From Sporolituus thermophilus DSM 23256 (GTDB lineage: Bacteria; Bacillota; Negativicutes; Sporomusales; Thermosinaceae): a stretch of DNA of 64,000 nucleotides. Made by a program: the position numbers and the translations under genes. The notes under the pieces were generated by a model. The model was not told where the DNA came from and made no database searches. It worked only from the letters and a program-made list of their open reading frames with translations. Of the stretch, positions 1-8,126 are shown one piece after another (position 1 is the first letter of the stretch; each line of letters begins with the position of its first letter). The stretch lies in NCBI RefSeq assembly GCF_900102435.1, contig NZ_FNBU01000002.1:163580-227579 (forward strand), given 5' to 3'.

Positions 1-123
1 TACGTATCGAGCCTACGTCATTGTGCTCGGTTCTTTCCACACGCTCGCGCTTATCCAACAAAATCCCCCCATTCCGGTTGGCGTAATTATCCTATGACAT
101 TATTTAACGATTATAGCTTTATT

Positions 124-152
124 AGTATACCAAATTTTTCCCGGATTTACAA
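124..152 (-). promoter_or_regulatory. sigma-A-type promoter reading out of the left edge
   Basis: On the minus strand TTGTAA (147-152) and TATACT (124-129) are separated by exactly 17 bases. The promoter lies just after the spoIIIA terminator, so it would drive the next minus-strand gene, which begins beyond position 1 and cannot be seen. Only the sequence match supports it. Confidence 0.55.
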
Positions 153-177
153 AGACATCATTTTCCCCACGCCGGCC

Positions 178-214
178 AAAAAGGCAAACAGAGTGGTAAT
201 TGCGGTCCACTCTG
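178..214 (-). terminator. intrinsic terminator of the spoIIIA operon
   Basis: An 8-bp perfect stem (CAGAGTGG/CCACTCTG, 10-base loop) lies 12 bases after the spoIIIAH stop codon. It is followed on the minus strand by TTTGCCTTTTT. Confidence 0.75.
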
Positions 215-226
215 CGACAATCTAAG

Positions 227-760
227 CTATGGTTTGGCGCTAATTGTAATATCCTCCGGTTTTACCCCGGAAACGCGGCTGATGACTTCGGCAACCTGTA
301 TGACGTCCTCGCGCGTCAACGCTGGGGTCTTAACAACGGCACTCACGGAATTATCACGGATGAAAACCAGAACATCGGCATAGCCCCGTGCCTTTATCAG
401 GCTTTCAATTTCGGCCTCACGTTGTTTTTCCAAGGTCAGTTTCAGTACGGCTTCCTGGGCTTTTTGCCTTGCTTCTTCACCTTTTGCGCTGCGAATTATT
501 TCACGCAGCAAATCAAAGCGTTCACTGCGGATTTTATCGCGCTCAAGCCGGTATTCAGTAAAAAAGTCCGGGGCCGTCACCGGCACCGCCGGTTCTGGTG
601 TTATTGTTTTGGCGACTTGCATGGCATTAGACCGGTCAGCCCTGCTCTGCCAAACATGCCCCCGATAGGTCAGCAGCCCTGTTGTGAGTAACGCCACGGC
701 TATTACTCCCGCCAGCATCAGCACACCTTTTTTCAGTTTTTTCAAGGCCACTACCATCAT
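227..760 (-). CDS. spoIIIAH: stage III sporulation protein AH
   Basis: SpoIIIAH is the mother-cell membrane component of the channel that joins mother cell and forespore; in Bacillus its extracellular ring domain contacts SpoIIQ. The 177-residue product has one N-terminal membrane helix (about residues 10-31), a charged helical stretch (80-125) and a compact C-terminal domain of the ring-building type. The ATG at 760 is chosen because GTGAGGG lies 8 bases upstream; the longer open frame runs back into spoIIIAG and has no ribosome site. It is the last gene of the spoIIIA operon and is followed by a terminator. Confidence 0.93.
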   Translation of the reverse strand: MMVVALKKLKKGVLMLAGVIAVALLTTGLLTYRGHVWQSRADRSNAMQVAKTITPEPAVPVTAPDFFTEYRLERDKIRSERFDLLREIIRSAKGEEARQKAQEAVLKLTLEKQREAEIESLIKARGYADVLVFIRDNSVSAVVKTPALTREDVIQVAEVISRVSGVKPEDITISAKP

Positions 761-770
761 AATTTTGCCC

Positions 771-1364
771 TCACTTTCTTTGCGGTAATACGGTGATTTT
801 ATAAGCGGGCACACCCAGCCCGGCCTCAACCGCCCTCGTCAGATTGGCTTTGACGCTGGAATCATATGCTCCGTCGGCAATAACCAGAACCCCCTTGATT
901 ACCGGCTTAGTTTCCCGTACCATTACCGGTCGGTCAGCGCCGCCTTCCTTACTCAGAAGGATTTGTTCATTTTCCCGTGTTTCCGTTGTCACGCGCGTAC
1001 CGCCGGCCGTGTCTTTTTCCTGGATGACCTTGGTTTCGCGGACAATGTTCTTGGCATGCTCCTGGACACCGCCGTTCTCTAGCGTGATACTGACGGATAC
1101 GGCGCCGGCGCCCTTGACTTGCGATAGCAGGTTGGCCATTTTTGCTTCTAATGCTTCTTCGTAACTACGACTGACGACCGGCGCCTTGGCCGGCTGCAAC
1201 CCGCTTTCAACCTTGGGCTTAGTGTCAGGCATCTCTAGCATGCCGCCGACAATTATGAGCAATACGCCGCAAAGTCCGATGAAGACCAGCCGCAGTCTGC
1301 TCCCTCCTTCGCCGGCAATATTAAACGAAAACGCTTTTTTTGCCGTTGAAATAAAGCTGTTCAT
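771..1364 (-). CDS. spoIIIAG: stage III sporulation protein AG
   Basis: SpoIIIAG forms a large ring of the mother-cell to forespore channel in Bacillus. The 197-residue product has a single membrane helix near residues 24-43, then a linker and a soluble ring-building domain. The ATG at 1364 is preceded by AAGGAGG with 9 bases of spacing; an in-frame TTG at 1373 touches that ribosome site and is rejected. Its stop codon is 10 bases from the spoIIIAH start, in keeping with a shared transcript. Confidence 0.93.
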   Translation of the reverse strand: MNSFISTAKKAFSFNIAGEGGSRLRLVFIGLCGVLLIIVGGMLEMPDTKPKVESGLQPAKAPVVSRSYEEALEAKMANLLSQVKGAGAVSVSITLENGGVQEHAKNIVRETKVIQEKDTAGGTRVTTETRENEQILLSKEGGADRPVMVRETKPVIKGVLVIADGAYDSSVKANLTRAVEAGLGVPAYKITVLPQRK

Positions 1365-1380
1365 TTTCCCCAACCTCCTT

Positions 1381-1977
1381 CTAGTTCATCCGCTTTACTT
1401 CAATCTGAGCCGGTCGCAGTTGGTACAACTCCGCAACAGTCCGGATAATTTTGGCCTTAATCTGCGGTTCTATTTCCTCTTTGCTGTCCGCGGTCTCGTG
1501 GGGCTTCACCGTAATAGGCTCTATATTACGCCTGTCAGCTGTCCTGCCTGGCGTAATATAGACAGTAACCCGTTTGATGGCTCCCGTGGGTCGTCTATCA
1601 ACGGTTTCAACCAATTCCACTGCCGCCCGCGCGTCAGCCACCCCGTCAACAGCCATCGCCAAGGCCCGGACTTGTTTGGCAACGTCATGGCGGTACACCT
1701 CTTGGGCCAGACGACTCTGCTCCTCGGCTAAATCCCGGCTTTTCCGCAAAATGTCCGCCGCCTGGCCGGTGCCGGCGCTCACGGCGGCGGCGCGGTCACC
1801 CCACTGAGTATTAATGATTTCAAGCACGGGATTTAAAACGGCCAGCATGATAAACAGCCCCAAGATGACCCGGACAAAACGTTGCATGCTGTTGTTCGGC
1901 AGGAGCAGTTCAAGAAAGGTGGCAAACAGAACCACTAAGATAATCTGTTTTATGTAGGCAGACAAAATGGCGATCAT
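1381..1977 (-). CDS. spoIIIAF: stage III sporulation protein AF
   Basis: This is a 198-residue protein with two N-terminal membrane helices (about 5-26 and 32-53) and a soluble C-terminal domain, the known layout of SpoIIIAF. In Bacillus it belongs to the SpoIIIA channel and its soluble part resembles secretion-system ring domains. Position between spoIIIAE and spoIIIAG and the length both fit. The gene ends 16 bases before the spoIIIAG start. Confidence 0.93.
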   Translation of the reverse strand: MIAILSAYIKQIILVVLFATFLELLLPNNSMQRFVRVILGLFIMLAVLNPVLEIINTQWGDRAAAVSAGTGQAADILRKSRDLAEEQSRLAQEVYRHDVAKQVRALAMAVDGVADARAAVELVETVDRRPTGAIKRVTVYITPGRTADRRNIEPITVKPHETADSKEEIEPQIKAKIIRTVAELYQLRPAQIEVKRMN

Positions 1978-1998
1978 AATAATACCCCACTCGTGGTA

Positions 1999-3156
1999 TC
2001 AGCGCAGCATTACTGCCAGGCTGCCTGCGCCGACGATCATGGTTATAGCCAAAAAGAGCATTAAGGCGACCGTTAGAACAGCACCGAAAACCAGCAGCAA
2101 GTTGTTGCCCATGCCGTCAAGACATTTCGCCATCTTTTCGTCGCCAAGGGGTTGAACAAGAGCGCCGGCGATTTTAATGACCAGTATTAGCGACATCAGT
2201 TTAATGAGAGGGAAAGCGCAAACAGTGATAATGGCCATTACGCCGAAAATACCGATGGCGTTTTTAATGAGCAGTGATGCACCCATCACTAGTTCAACTG
2301 TATCGGCAAACATTTTACCGACTACAGGTATAAAGGTAGACGTAGCATATTTTGCAGTCCGCAGCGTAATCCCATCGGCCACGCTGCCGGCGACGCCCTG
2401 AATGGTAATGATGCCGATAAAAATGACCAGTGTCAGACCGAGGACTACCATGCCGCCTTGCTTAAAAAAACCGGCCAGATTACTCAAGCGGTATTTGTCA
2501 GACAAAAAATTGACACATTCCAGGACGGCCGTCAGCATTAACAGCGGCAGCACCACATCTTTGACGACCAAGCCGACCGAGCTCACCACGAAAAGCATCA
2601 GCGGCGTAAACAAGGCAGCCGATGTCAGCGCGCCAACGCCGGCTAACAACGAAAGCAAGAGCGGTAAGAGCGCCTCCATCATACCTACCATGTAATCGAC
2701 GGTTTCCCGGGCCATGGTCAGGGCATTGTATAAAGCGTTAAGGGCAATAACGGCAAGAAAGATAAAGCACACGCCGTAAGCCAGCAGGGAAATCGTCGAC
2801 TGTTCAAAAGAATTTTGCAGGTTTTGCAACAACGCACAAAGGACGGCCAGAAATAACAGTTTGCCGAGGAGGTGAATATTCGCCGCGCATTCGCGAAATA
2901 GCCGACTAATCAGCTTTTGCCATAACAGTGACCAATCAAAATTCAGCCCCTTGACGGCTGTCTCCTTGATAGTTGCCGCGGTTAGCAGGGGAATATCCTC
3001 CTGTAATTCGTGGTTGACTTTACGAATAAAATTATTGACATTGTCCAATGACAACTTATCAAGAAGCTGGTCGCTTACGCCATCCTGATCAAGAGGCGCG
3101 GCCCAGCCGACTCCACTAATAATTAGCATCATGACGACACATAAAACTATTTTCAT
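1999..3156 (-). CDS. spoIIIAE: stage III sporulation protein AE
   Basis: SpoIIIAE is the large polytopic membrane protein of the channel. The 385-residue product starts with a signal-like segment ending near GWAAP, has a soluble region to about residue 90, and then about seven hydrophobic segments to the C terminus. The ATG at 3156 is 9 bases from the spoIIIAD stop. Length and order match the family. Confidence 0.94.
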   Translation of the reverse strand: MKIVLCVVMMLIISGVGWAAPLDQDGVSDQLLDKLSLDNVNNFIRKVNHELQEDIPLLTAATIKETAVKGLNFDWSLLWQKLISRLFRECAANIHLLGKLLFLAVLCALLQNLQNSFEQSTISLLAYGVCFIFLAVIALNALYNALTMARETVDYMVGMMEALLPLLLSLLAGVGALTSAALFTPLMLFVVSSVGLVVKDVVLPLLMLTAVLECVNFLSDKYRLSNLAGFFKQGGMVVLGLTLVIFIGIITIQGVAGSVADGITLRTAKYATSTFIPVVGKMFADTVELVMGASLLIKNAIGIFGVMAIITVCAFPLIKLMSLILVIKIAGALVQPLGDEKMAKCLDGMGNNLLLVFGAVLTVALMLFLAITMIVGAGSLAVMLR

Positions 3157-3165
3157 GCTTCCACC

Positions 3166-3552
3166 TTACGGTATCAGTCTCACGATCGTGTCGAGGACCA
3201 ATGCGATAATCGGAATAGCCATTACCATGACCAGAATTTTGCCGGCAAACTCAATCTTGCCGGCCACCGCTCCTTCGCCGGCGTCACGGCAGACTTGGGC
3301 CCCAAACTCGGTGATATAGGCGATGCCGATAATCTTGAGAATGGTATTTAGGTAGGTCTGGCTAATATTGGCTTTTTCCGCCAAATCACGGAACAAATTT
3401 AACACCACGTTGATTTTACCAAGCACCAGCAAAAAAATGACCGTTGCCAGCGTCAGACTAAGCTGTAAAGCAAATTCGGGACGCTGCCGCCGGATTATTA
3501 AGATAAGCAGCGTAACGACAAAGCCCAGTCCGACAATCTGCACAATTTCCAT
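3166..3552 (-). CDS. spoIIIAD: stage III sporulation protein AD
   Basis: A 128-residue, almost wholly hydrophobic protein with several membrane helices; the motif TEFGAQVCRDAGE about two thirds along is typical of SpoIIIAD. Together with SpoIIIAC it forms the small membrane core of the channel. It is 11 bases downstream of spoIIIAC in the same direction. Confidence 0.94.
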   Translation of the reverse strand: MEIVQIVGLGFVVTLLILIIRRQRPEFALQLSLTLATVIFLLVLGKINVVLNLFRDLAEKANISQTYLNTILKIIGIAYITEFGAQVCRDAGEGAVAGKIEFAGKILVMVMAIPIIALVLDTIVRLIP

Positions 3553-3563
3553 GGCGGCACCCC

Positions 3564-3761
3564 TTAGAATAGCTTAAAAACGTCCTGGACGGTAGAAAAC
3601 AGCCGGCCTAATAATTGTACGACCCAGAGCAGGACGAGAGCGAAGCCTGCCAAAGTGCAAATTTGCGCCATATCTTCCTTGCCTGCCTGTTTGAGAGCCG
3701 TGTGAAACACCGAAACCAGTATGCCAACCCCTGCAATTTTGAATAATAAGTCCAATCCCAT
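3564..3761 (-). CDS. spoIIIAC: stage III sporulation protein AC
   Basis: A 65-residue protein with two membrane helices; the family is always about this size. The start MGLDLLFKIAGVG is typical. It lies between spoIIIAB (19 bases upstream) and spoIIIAD (11 bases downstream). A longer out-of-frame reading over the same bases is a shadow. Confidence 0.93.
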   Translation of the reverse strand: MGLDLLFKIAGVGILVSVFHTALKQAGKEDMAQICTLAGFALVLLWVVQLLGRLFSTVQDVFKLF

Positions 3762-3780
3762 ACTCTACGCCCCTTTCCCT

Positions 3781-4302
3781 CTACACCAGCAATATTACGA
3801 TTGCCAGACTGCCGCATACGCCAAGATAGCGATACATTTTCATATTTGGATCGCGCTGGGCGATAGCTTCACGTTCCGCTTTCTCCAGTTCGTGCTGTAC
3901 CAGGTCCAATTGCTTCTGTTGTTCCTCGCGGTTCATCGCGCCAAGATTGGCGCCCAGGAGCAGCAAAGCCTCTATCTCAGGCCGGCCTAAAACAAGCCGG
4001 CTGTCCGCCTGGTCCAGAGCCCGGCGAAGAGCCTCCTGCGGCGTCAGCCAACTCTCCTTCTGCAGCAATTGCGCCATCCGTCCAAACAGGTCGGCAACGG
4101 GACCATTGATGCCGGCGCTGCAGCGTGCCAGGGCTTCCGGCAGCGGCATAGCAGCATAGTTTATATATGACTTAAGCGAAACAAGGCAGCTGATAATCTG
4201 GGCAATTTGCCGCGGGCGCTCACTATAGCGCCAGGCCATTAAAAAACCAATGGCGGTACCTGCTGTTACCACCAGCAGGCTGCCCGTGAGTTTCAACCAC
4301 AT
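3781..4302 (-). CDS. spoIIIAB: stage III sporulation protein AB
   Basis: A 173-residue protein with an N-terminal membrane helix (5-23), a long charged alpha-helical middle and a short hydrophobic C-terminal tail, as known for SpoIIIAB, which is related to type II/IV secretion GspF-like platform proteins. It overlaps the end of spoIIIAA by 10 bases, which suggests translational coupling with the ATPase it is thought to partner. Confidence 0.93.
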   Translation of the reverse strand: MWLKLTGSLLVVTAGTAIGFLMAWRYSERPRQIAQIISCLVSLKSYINYAAMPLPEALARCSAGINGPVADLFGRMAQLLQKESWLTPQEALRRALDQADSRLVLGRPEIEALLLLGANLGAMNREEQQKQLDLVQHELEKAEREAIAQRDPNMKMYRYLGVCGSLAIVILLV

Positions 4303-5294
4303 ACTCTCACCTCTTTTGACCGCCGGTACAACGTTCGGCCGTCGGCGACCGCAATAACCTGCTCAATAGTTCCGACAGTCGGCGTATCACTTAAAATGAC
4401 ATACCGGTCGAACCAACCGTTTTTTATCAGTTCGCCCACATATGGACGTTGGGAGATGCCGGCTATGTCACGCCCATGTACGGTAGCAACAACAGCCACG
4501 CCCGCATGGAGGGCTTCCTGAATTGCCGCAGCGTCCTCCCCCCTTCCCAGTTCATCTGTTACCATCACCTGCGGCGCCATGGAACGAAGCAGCATTAAAA
4601 GGCCGCTGGCTTTGGGACAGCCGTCCAGAACATCGACCCGCGGTCCTAAATCCATGCTCGGAACGCCGCTAACGCAAGCGGCAATTTCTGATCTCTCATC
4701 GACCAGTCCGACCTGAACGCCGGGAAAATTTAGTTGCCGCACGCCGCTGCTGAGCTGGCGGATAATATCGCGAAGCAGGGTTGTTTTGCCACAGCGCGGC
4801 GGTGAAATAAGCAGCGTACTATACACACACCCGTCCGGACCAATCAGGTAGGGCATGAGCGGATCGGCGCAGCCTTTTACCTCCCGGGCCAGGCGAATAT
4901 TCATGGCGGTGGCATTTTTCAACGCTTTTACCGTTCCGTCATGAACAATGACCTGGCCGGCCAAGCCGACGCGATGGCCGCCGGCGATAGTAATAAAGCC
5001 AAGTTTCAGTTCTTGCTCAAAGGCGTAGAGAGAATTCTTGCTGATTAATTGCAATGTTTTAATTAAATCATCATAACAGCAGCAGTAGGCCTGCTCCCGC
5101 CTGCCTGTCGGCTGACCTGCCGGAGTGAGCATCACGTCGGTCGCTCCCAAGCCCAAAAGGAGGGGCTGATTGACCCTAAGCCGTATTTCGGTGGCCTGGG
5201 CCAGCAAAGCCGGAGACACACCCCGGAGGAGCGCCGCAATCGTGTGCGGCAGGACGGGAAAAACCGTCTTTTCCAGAGCTCGAATAGTTTCCAT
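4293..5294 (-). CDS. spoIIIAA: stage III sporulation protein AA, secretion-type ATPase
   Basis: SpoIIIAA is the cytoplasmic ATPase of the SpoIIIA channel, related to type II/IV secretion ATPases. The Walker A motif SPPRCGKTTLL lies near residue 165, LVDERSE near 205, and a later DELGRGED acidic motif is visible. The ATG at 5294 (333 residues) is preferred over an upstream ATG at 5342, because the sigma-E-like promoter at 5320-5348 would start transcription inside that longer reading. A GGGGA ribosome site precedes 5294. It is the first gene of the eight-gene operon. Confidence 0.93.
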   Translation of the reverse strand: METIRALEKTVFPVLPHTIAALLRGVSPALLAQATEIRLRVNQPLLLGLGATDVMLTPAGQPTGRREQAYCCCYDDLIKTLQLISKNSLYAFEQELKLGFITIAGGHRVGLAGQVIVHDGTVKALKNATAMNIRLAREVKGCADPLMPYLIGPDGCVYSTLLISPPRCGKTTLLRDIIRQLSSGVRQLNFPGVQVGLVDERSEIAACVSGVPSMDLGPRVDVLDGCPKASGLLMLLRSMAPQVMVTDELGRGEDAAAIQEALHAGVAVVATVHGRDIAGISQRPYVGELIKNGWFDRYVILSDTPTVGTIEQVIAVADGRTLYRRSKEVRVCG

Positions 5295-5319
5295 ATATAT
5301 CCCGTCCCCTTTCCCTACA

Positions 5320-5348
5320 TAAATATGGTTAACAATAGCCATTTATGA
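5320..5348 (-). promoter_or_regulatory. sigma-E-like promoter of the spoIIIA operon
   Basis: On the minus strand TCATAAAT (5341-5348) and CATATTTA (5320-5327) are 13 bases apart. This resembles the Bacillus sigma-E pattern (ATATT-type -35, 12-14 bases, CATACA-type -10). spoIIIA is known to be sigma-E controlled in Bacillus, so the position is expected. Confidence 0.55.
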
Positions 5349-5360
5349 CAGCCTTGCGGT

Positions 5361-5388
5361 AAAATAAAAATCCCGGAATGTTCCGGGA
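5361..5388 (-). terminator. intrinsic terminator after the CD1247-type gene
   Basis: The palindrome TCCCGGAATGTTCCGGGA (5371-5388) is followed on the minus strand by TTTTTATTTT. It separates the upstream gene from the spoIIIA promoter. Confidence 0.85.
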
Positions 5389-5410
5389 CTTTATTGTTTC
5401 GCTTATACAT

Positions 5411-5857
5411 TTATACGCCGGGGTGTAAAAGATGGCGGGAGGACCGGACGTCATCATCATCCAGCTCGTCATCCGCAAAATCTAATGTGTTGTCATAAAC
5501 GATACCGCCGCAATGCGGACAAGTTACTTCCACTGGATCGTCCTCATCGAGAAGGTCCGCCTCAAAAGTAACATCCTCGTGACAAACAGGACACTCTATT
5601 TCCACTAAGTCGTCATCTTCATCAATCATTTCCACATCGTAGACTTCATCTTCTAAATCCGTGAGATCGTCATCAATGGTTTCTACATAGTTTTCAAGTT
5701 CCTGCTGCGCCACTGACATGCACGCCAACTCTTCAGCGAACGAATCCAATACATCAACAATGTTAACCAGAAGTTTACCTTCCGGCGACTGCGTATCTAC
5801 GTTTAATCCTTTTGTTAGTCCTTGCAGATACGCCACCTTTTCTTTCAAATTGGCCAT
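5411..5857 (-). CDS. CD1247 N-terminal domain-type acidic zinc-ribbon protein
   Basis: A 148-residue very acidic protein of unknown function. The first 60 residues are helical and match the family opening (MANLKEKVAYLQGLTKGL). After an Asp/Glu-rich linker come two CPxC pairs (CPVCH, CPHCG) about 24 residues apart that would form one zinc ribbon, then another acidic stretch. The family is common in anaerobic Firmicutes. It sits alone between efp and spoIIIA, with its own terminator and an AAGGGGGG ribosome site. Confidence 0.75.
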   Translation of the reverse strand: MANLKEKVAYLQGLTKGLNVDTQSPEGKLLVNIVDVLDSFAEELACMSVAQQELENYVETIDDDLTDLEDEVYDVEMIDEDDDLVEIECPVCHEDVTFEADLLDEDDPVEVTCPHCGGIVYDNTLDFADDELDDDDVRSSRHLLHPGV

Positions 5858-5942
5858 AAAAAACCCCCCTTTGCTATGTTCCAGCTCATACCGGTATTAT
5901 TCCCGTTAAAGCCTGAAAACATAACCGGGGGATTTTCATATG

Positions 5943-6500
5943 TTATGCTCGTTCAATATACTCGCCGGTACGGGTATCGATGCGCAATACATCACCCTCA
6001 TTGATGAATAGCGGCACACGGACTACATGCCCTGTTTCCAGTTTGGCCGGTTTGGTGCCGCCCGTTGCCGTGTCACCCCGGATACCAGGGTCGGTCTCCA
6101 CTACCCTGAGTTCTACCGAATTAGGCAAATCAACGCCAATAACGACCCCTTGGAAAAACATAACGCCAATATTCATGTTCTCTTTCAGGAATTTCTTGGC
6201 GTCACCAAGCTGCTCGTCGGTAAGGGCGACTTGCTCGTATGTTTCGTTATCCATAAAGTTATACAGGCCATCGCTTTCATAAAGGTACTGCATTTCCCGG
6301 CGGTCTACATGAGCCCTGGGTAATTTCTCGCCGGCGTTGAATGTCCGTTCGACTACGGCCCCGGTACGGACATTTTTCAATTTACTGCGGACAAAAGCGG
6401 CACCCTTGCCGGGTTTCACATGCTGGAAATCGACGACTTGCCAAACCTCACCGTCAATTTCAACAGTAATCCCTGTGCGAAAATCGTTGGTAGATATCAT
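5943..6500 (-). CDS. efp: elongation factor P
   Basis: EF-P binds ribosomes stalled on proline runs and promotes peptide-bond formation. The 185-residue product has the three-domain length of the family and the conserved loop [10 protein letters not shown] with the tip lysine at position 32, the residue that is post-translationally modified in many bacteria. The ATG at 6500 gives the typical start [10 protein letters not shown] and has GGGAGG upstream; a TTG two codons earlier is ignored. It follows the Xaa-Pro peptidase gene by 17 bases, a common pairing. Confidence 0.97.
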   Translation of the reverse strand: MISTNDFRTGITVEIDGEVWQVVDFQHVKPGKGAAFVRSKLKNVRTGAVVERTFNAGEKLPRAHVDRREMQYLYESDGLYNFMDNETYEQVALTDEQLGDAKKFLKENMNIGVMFFQGVVIGVDLPNSVELRVVETDPGIRGDTATGGTKPAKLETGHVVRVPLFINEGDVLRIDTRTGEYIERA

Positions 6501-6517
6501 GCCCAAAAACCTCCCAA

Positions 6518-7582
6518 TTACCAGTCTAATTCTATGAGTTGCTTACTGCTCCCGGTCAGCACTTCACAGCCGGAAGCAGTAAGGACAACCATATCCTCAA
6601 TACGTACCCCACCCCATTCAGGCAGGTAAATTCCGGGCTCGACCGTCACGACCATGTTTTCTTCCAGGATAACGGAGCCGGTCGGTGATAAACGCGGTTC
6701 TTCATGAATTGCCAGTCCGACGCCGTGACCCAGCCCGTGACCGAAAAATTCGCCGTACCCGGCGTCGGCAATTACCGCGCGCGCGGCCTTATCCACTTCG
6801 CTGCCGGCAAGACCGGGGCTAAGTGCGCTAACGCCCGTCTGCTGCGCAGCCAGAACAATGTCGTAGATTTGGCGCTGCTTGGCGCTTGCCCGTCCAATAA
6901 CCACCGTGCGGGTAATATCGGAATGATAGCCCTGATATACGGCGCCAAAGTCCAGGGTAACCAAATCACCGGCTTCAATTATTTTTTCGCTGGCTACGCC
7001 GTGGGGCAAAGCCGAACGGGCGCCTGAGGCGACAATAATATCAAAAGCGGCCTTTTCCGCGCCCTGCCGGCGCATGGCAAACTCAAGCTCCAGCGCTATT
7101 TCGCGCTCGCTTATCCCTGGCTTGATAAAAGAAAGAATATGCTCGAAAGCATGATCGGCAATGGCGACGGCCTTTTTGAGAAGAAGCAGTTCATCGTGGT
7201 CCTTAACCATCCGTAATCCGTCAAGCCGTAATGGGACAAGTTCGGCGCCAACGGAAGCATTTAGGGCGTGATAAACGTCCCAAGTAACATAGTCGGCCTC
7301 AAAGCCAATGCGCGCTAACCCTAACGGCTTTAGCAGGCCGGCCAGCGTTTCGTAAATACCGGAGCCGTGCCGAACCACTTCAAAATCAGGCGCCTGCCGA
7401 GCAGCCTGTTCTATATAACGAAAATCGGTGATTAGCCACCGGCCCTCGGCAGTAATGAGCAGCATGCCCGCTGTACCGGTAAAACCGCTAAAATAGCGGC
7501 GGTTTTCCGGCTTCGTGACAATCATGCCGTCAACATTCTCTTGCTTTATTAGATTATGCAGACGTTTCAAGCGATCTTTCAT
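6518..7582 (-). CDS. pepP: Xaa-Pro aminopeptidase (M24 family)
   Basis: A 354-residue metallopeptidase that removes N-terminal residues preceding proline. The creatinase-like N-terminal domain covers about residues 1-130; the pita-bread catalytic domain carries the metal ligands in [15 protein letters not shown] (two Asp), GHGLGHGVG (His), VTVEPGIY (Glu) and GVRIEDM (Glu). It overlaps the aroQ stop by 4 bases and precedes efp. Specificity is inferred from the family; the symbol follows usual practice. Confidence 0.9.
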   Translation of the reverse strand: MKDRLKRLHNLIKQENVDGMIVTKPENRRYFSGFTGTAGMLLITAEGRWLITDFRYIEQAARQAPDFEVVRHGSGIYETLAGLLKPLGLARIGFEADYVTWDVYHALNASVGAELVPLRLDGLRMVKDHDELLLLKKAVAIADHAFEHILSFIKPGISEREIALELEFAMRRQGAEKAAFDIIVASGARSALPHGVASEKIIEAGDLVTLDFGAVYQGYHSDITRTVVIGRASAKQRQIYDIVLAAQQTGVSALSPGLAGSEVDKAARAVIADAGYGEFFGHGLGHGVGLAIHEEPRLSPTGSVILEENMVVTVEPGIYLPEWGGVRIEDMVVLTASGCEVLTGSSKQLIELDW

Positions 7583-8055
7583 TTTTCGCCGCCTCCTTTG
7601 TCGCCTTCTTTACGAAGCAAAACGGCGGCTGCTTCCAGGGCTAACAAATAGCTCGCCGACCCAAAACCGCTAATCTGCCCCACGACTACCGGCGCGATCA
7701 CCGAGTGCCGGCGAAATTCTTCCCGACTATAAATATTGGACAGATGAACCTCGATGACCGGCAGTGATACAGCGGCCAGCGCATCGCGTAAAGCAAAGCT
7801 ATAATGAGTAAAGGCGGCGGGGTTGATGATAAGGCACTCGTACCGGCCGTCGGCCTGCTGCACCGCATCAATCAGCGCGCCCTCATGATTGGATTGAAAG
7901 CAGTCCGCTTCCAGGCCGAGTGCCTTGGCTTTATTGCAAATTAGCTCATTAATTTCCGCGAGGGTTGTTACGCCATAAATATGCGGTTCCCGTTTTCCCA
8001 ACCAATTAAGATTCGGGCCGTGCAGCACCAAAACCCGCCGGACCTTCTCCCCCAT
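7579..8055 (-). CDS. aroQ: 3-dehydroquinate dehydratase, type II
   Basis: Catalyses the third step of the shikimate pathway in the cytoplasm. The 158-residue product has the type II signature VLHGPNLNWLGKREPHIYG with the catalytic Arg and Tyr, FQSNHEGALID, INPAAFTHYSFALRDAL and EVHLSNIYSREEFR. The C terminus is slightly longer than usual and ends in a lysine- and glycine-rich tail. It is the first gene of an aroQ-pepP-efp run. Confidence 0.95.
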   Translation of the reverse strand: MGEKVRRVLVLHGPNLNWLGKREPHIYGVTTLAEINELICNKAKALGLEADCFQSNHEGALIDAVQQADGRYECLIINPAAFTHYSFALRDALAAVSLPVIEVHLSNIYSREEFRRHSVIAPVVVGQISGFGSASYLLALEAAAVLLRKEGDKGGGEK

Positions 8056-8126
8056 AAAACATCCGCCCCCCGTAGCTCACTAACTTTTTGATTTTACCAT
8101 AAAATTGCCTTTTTGCCTAGTTTTTC

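Noticed and set aside
3608..3817. Second minus-strand reading over spoIIIAC
   Set aside because: Out of frame with spoIIIAC and without family similarity.
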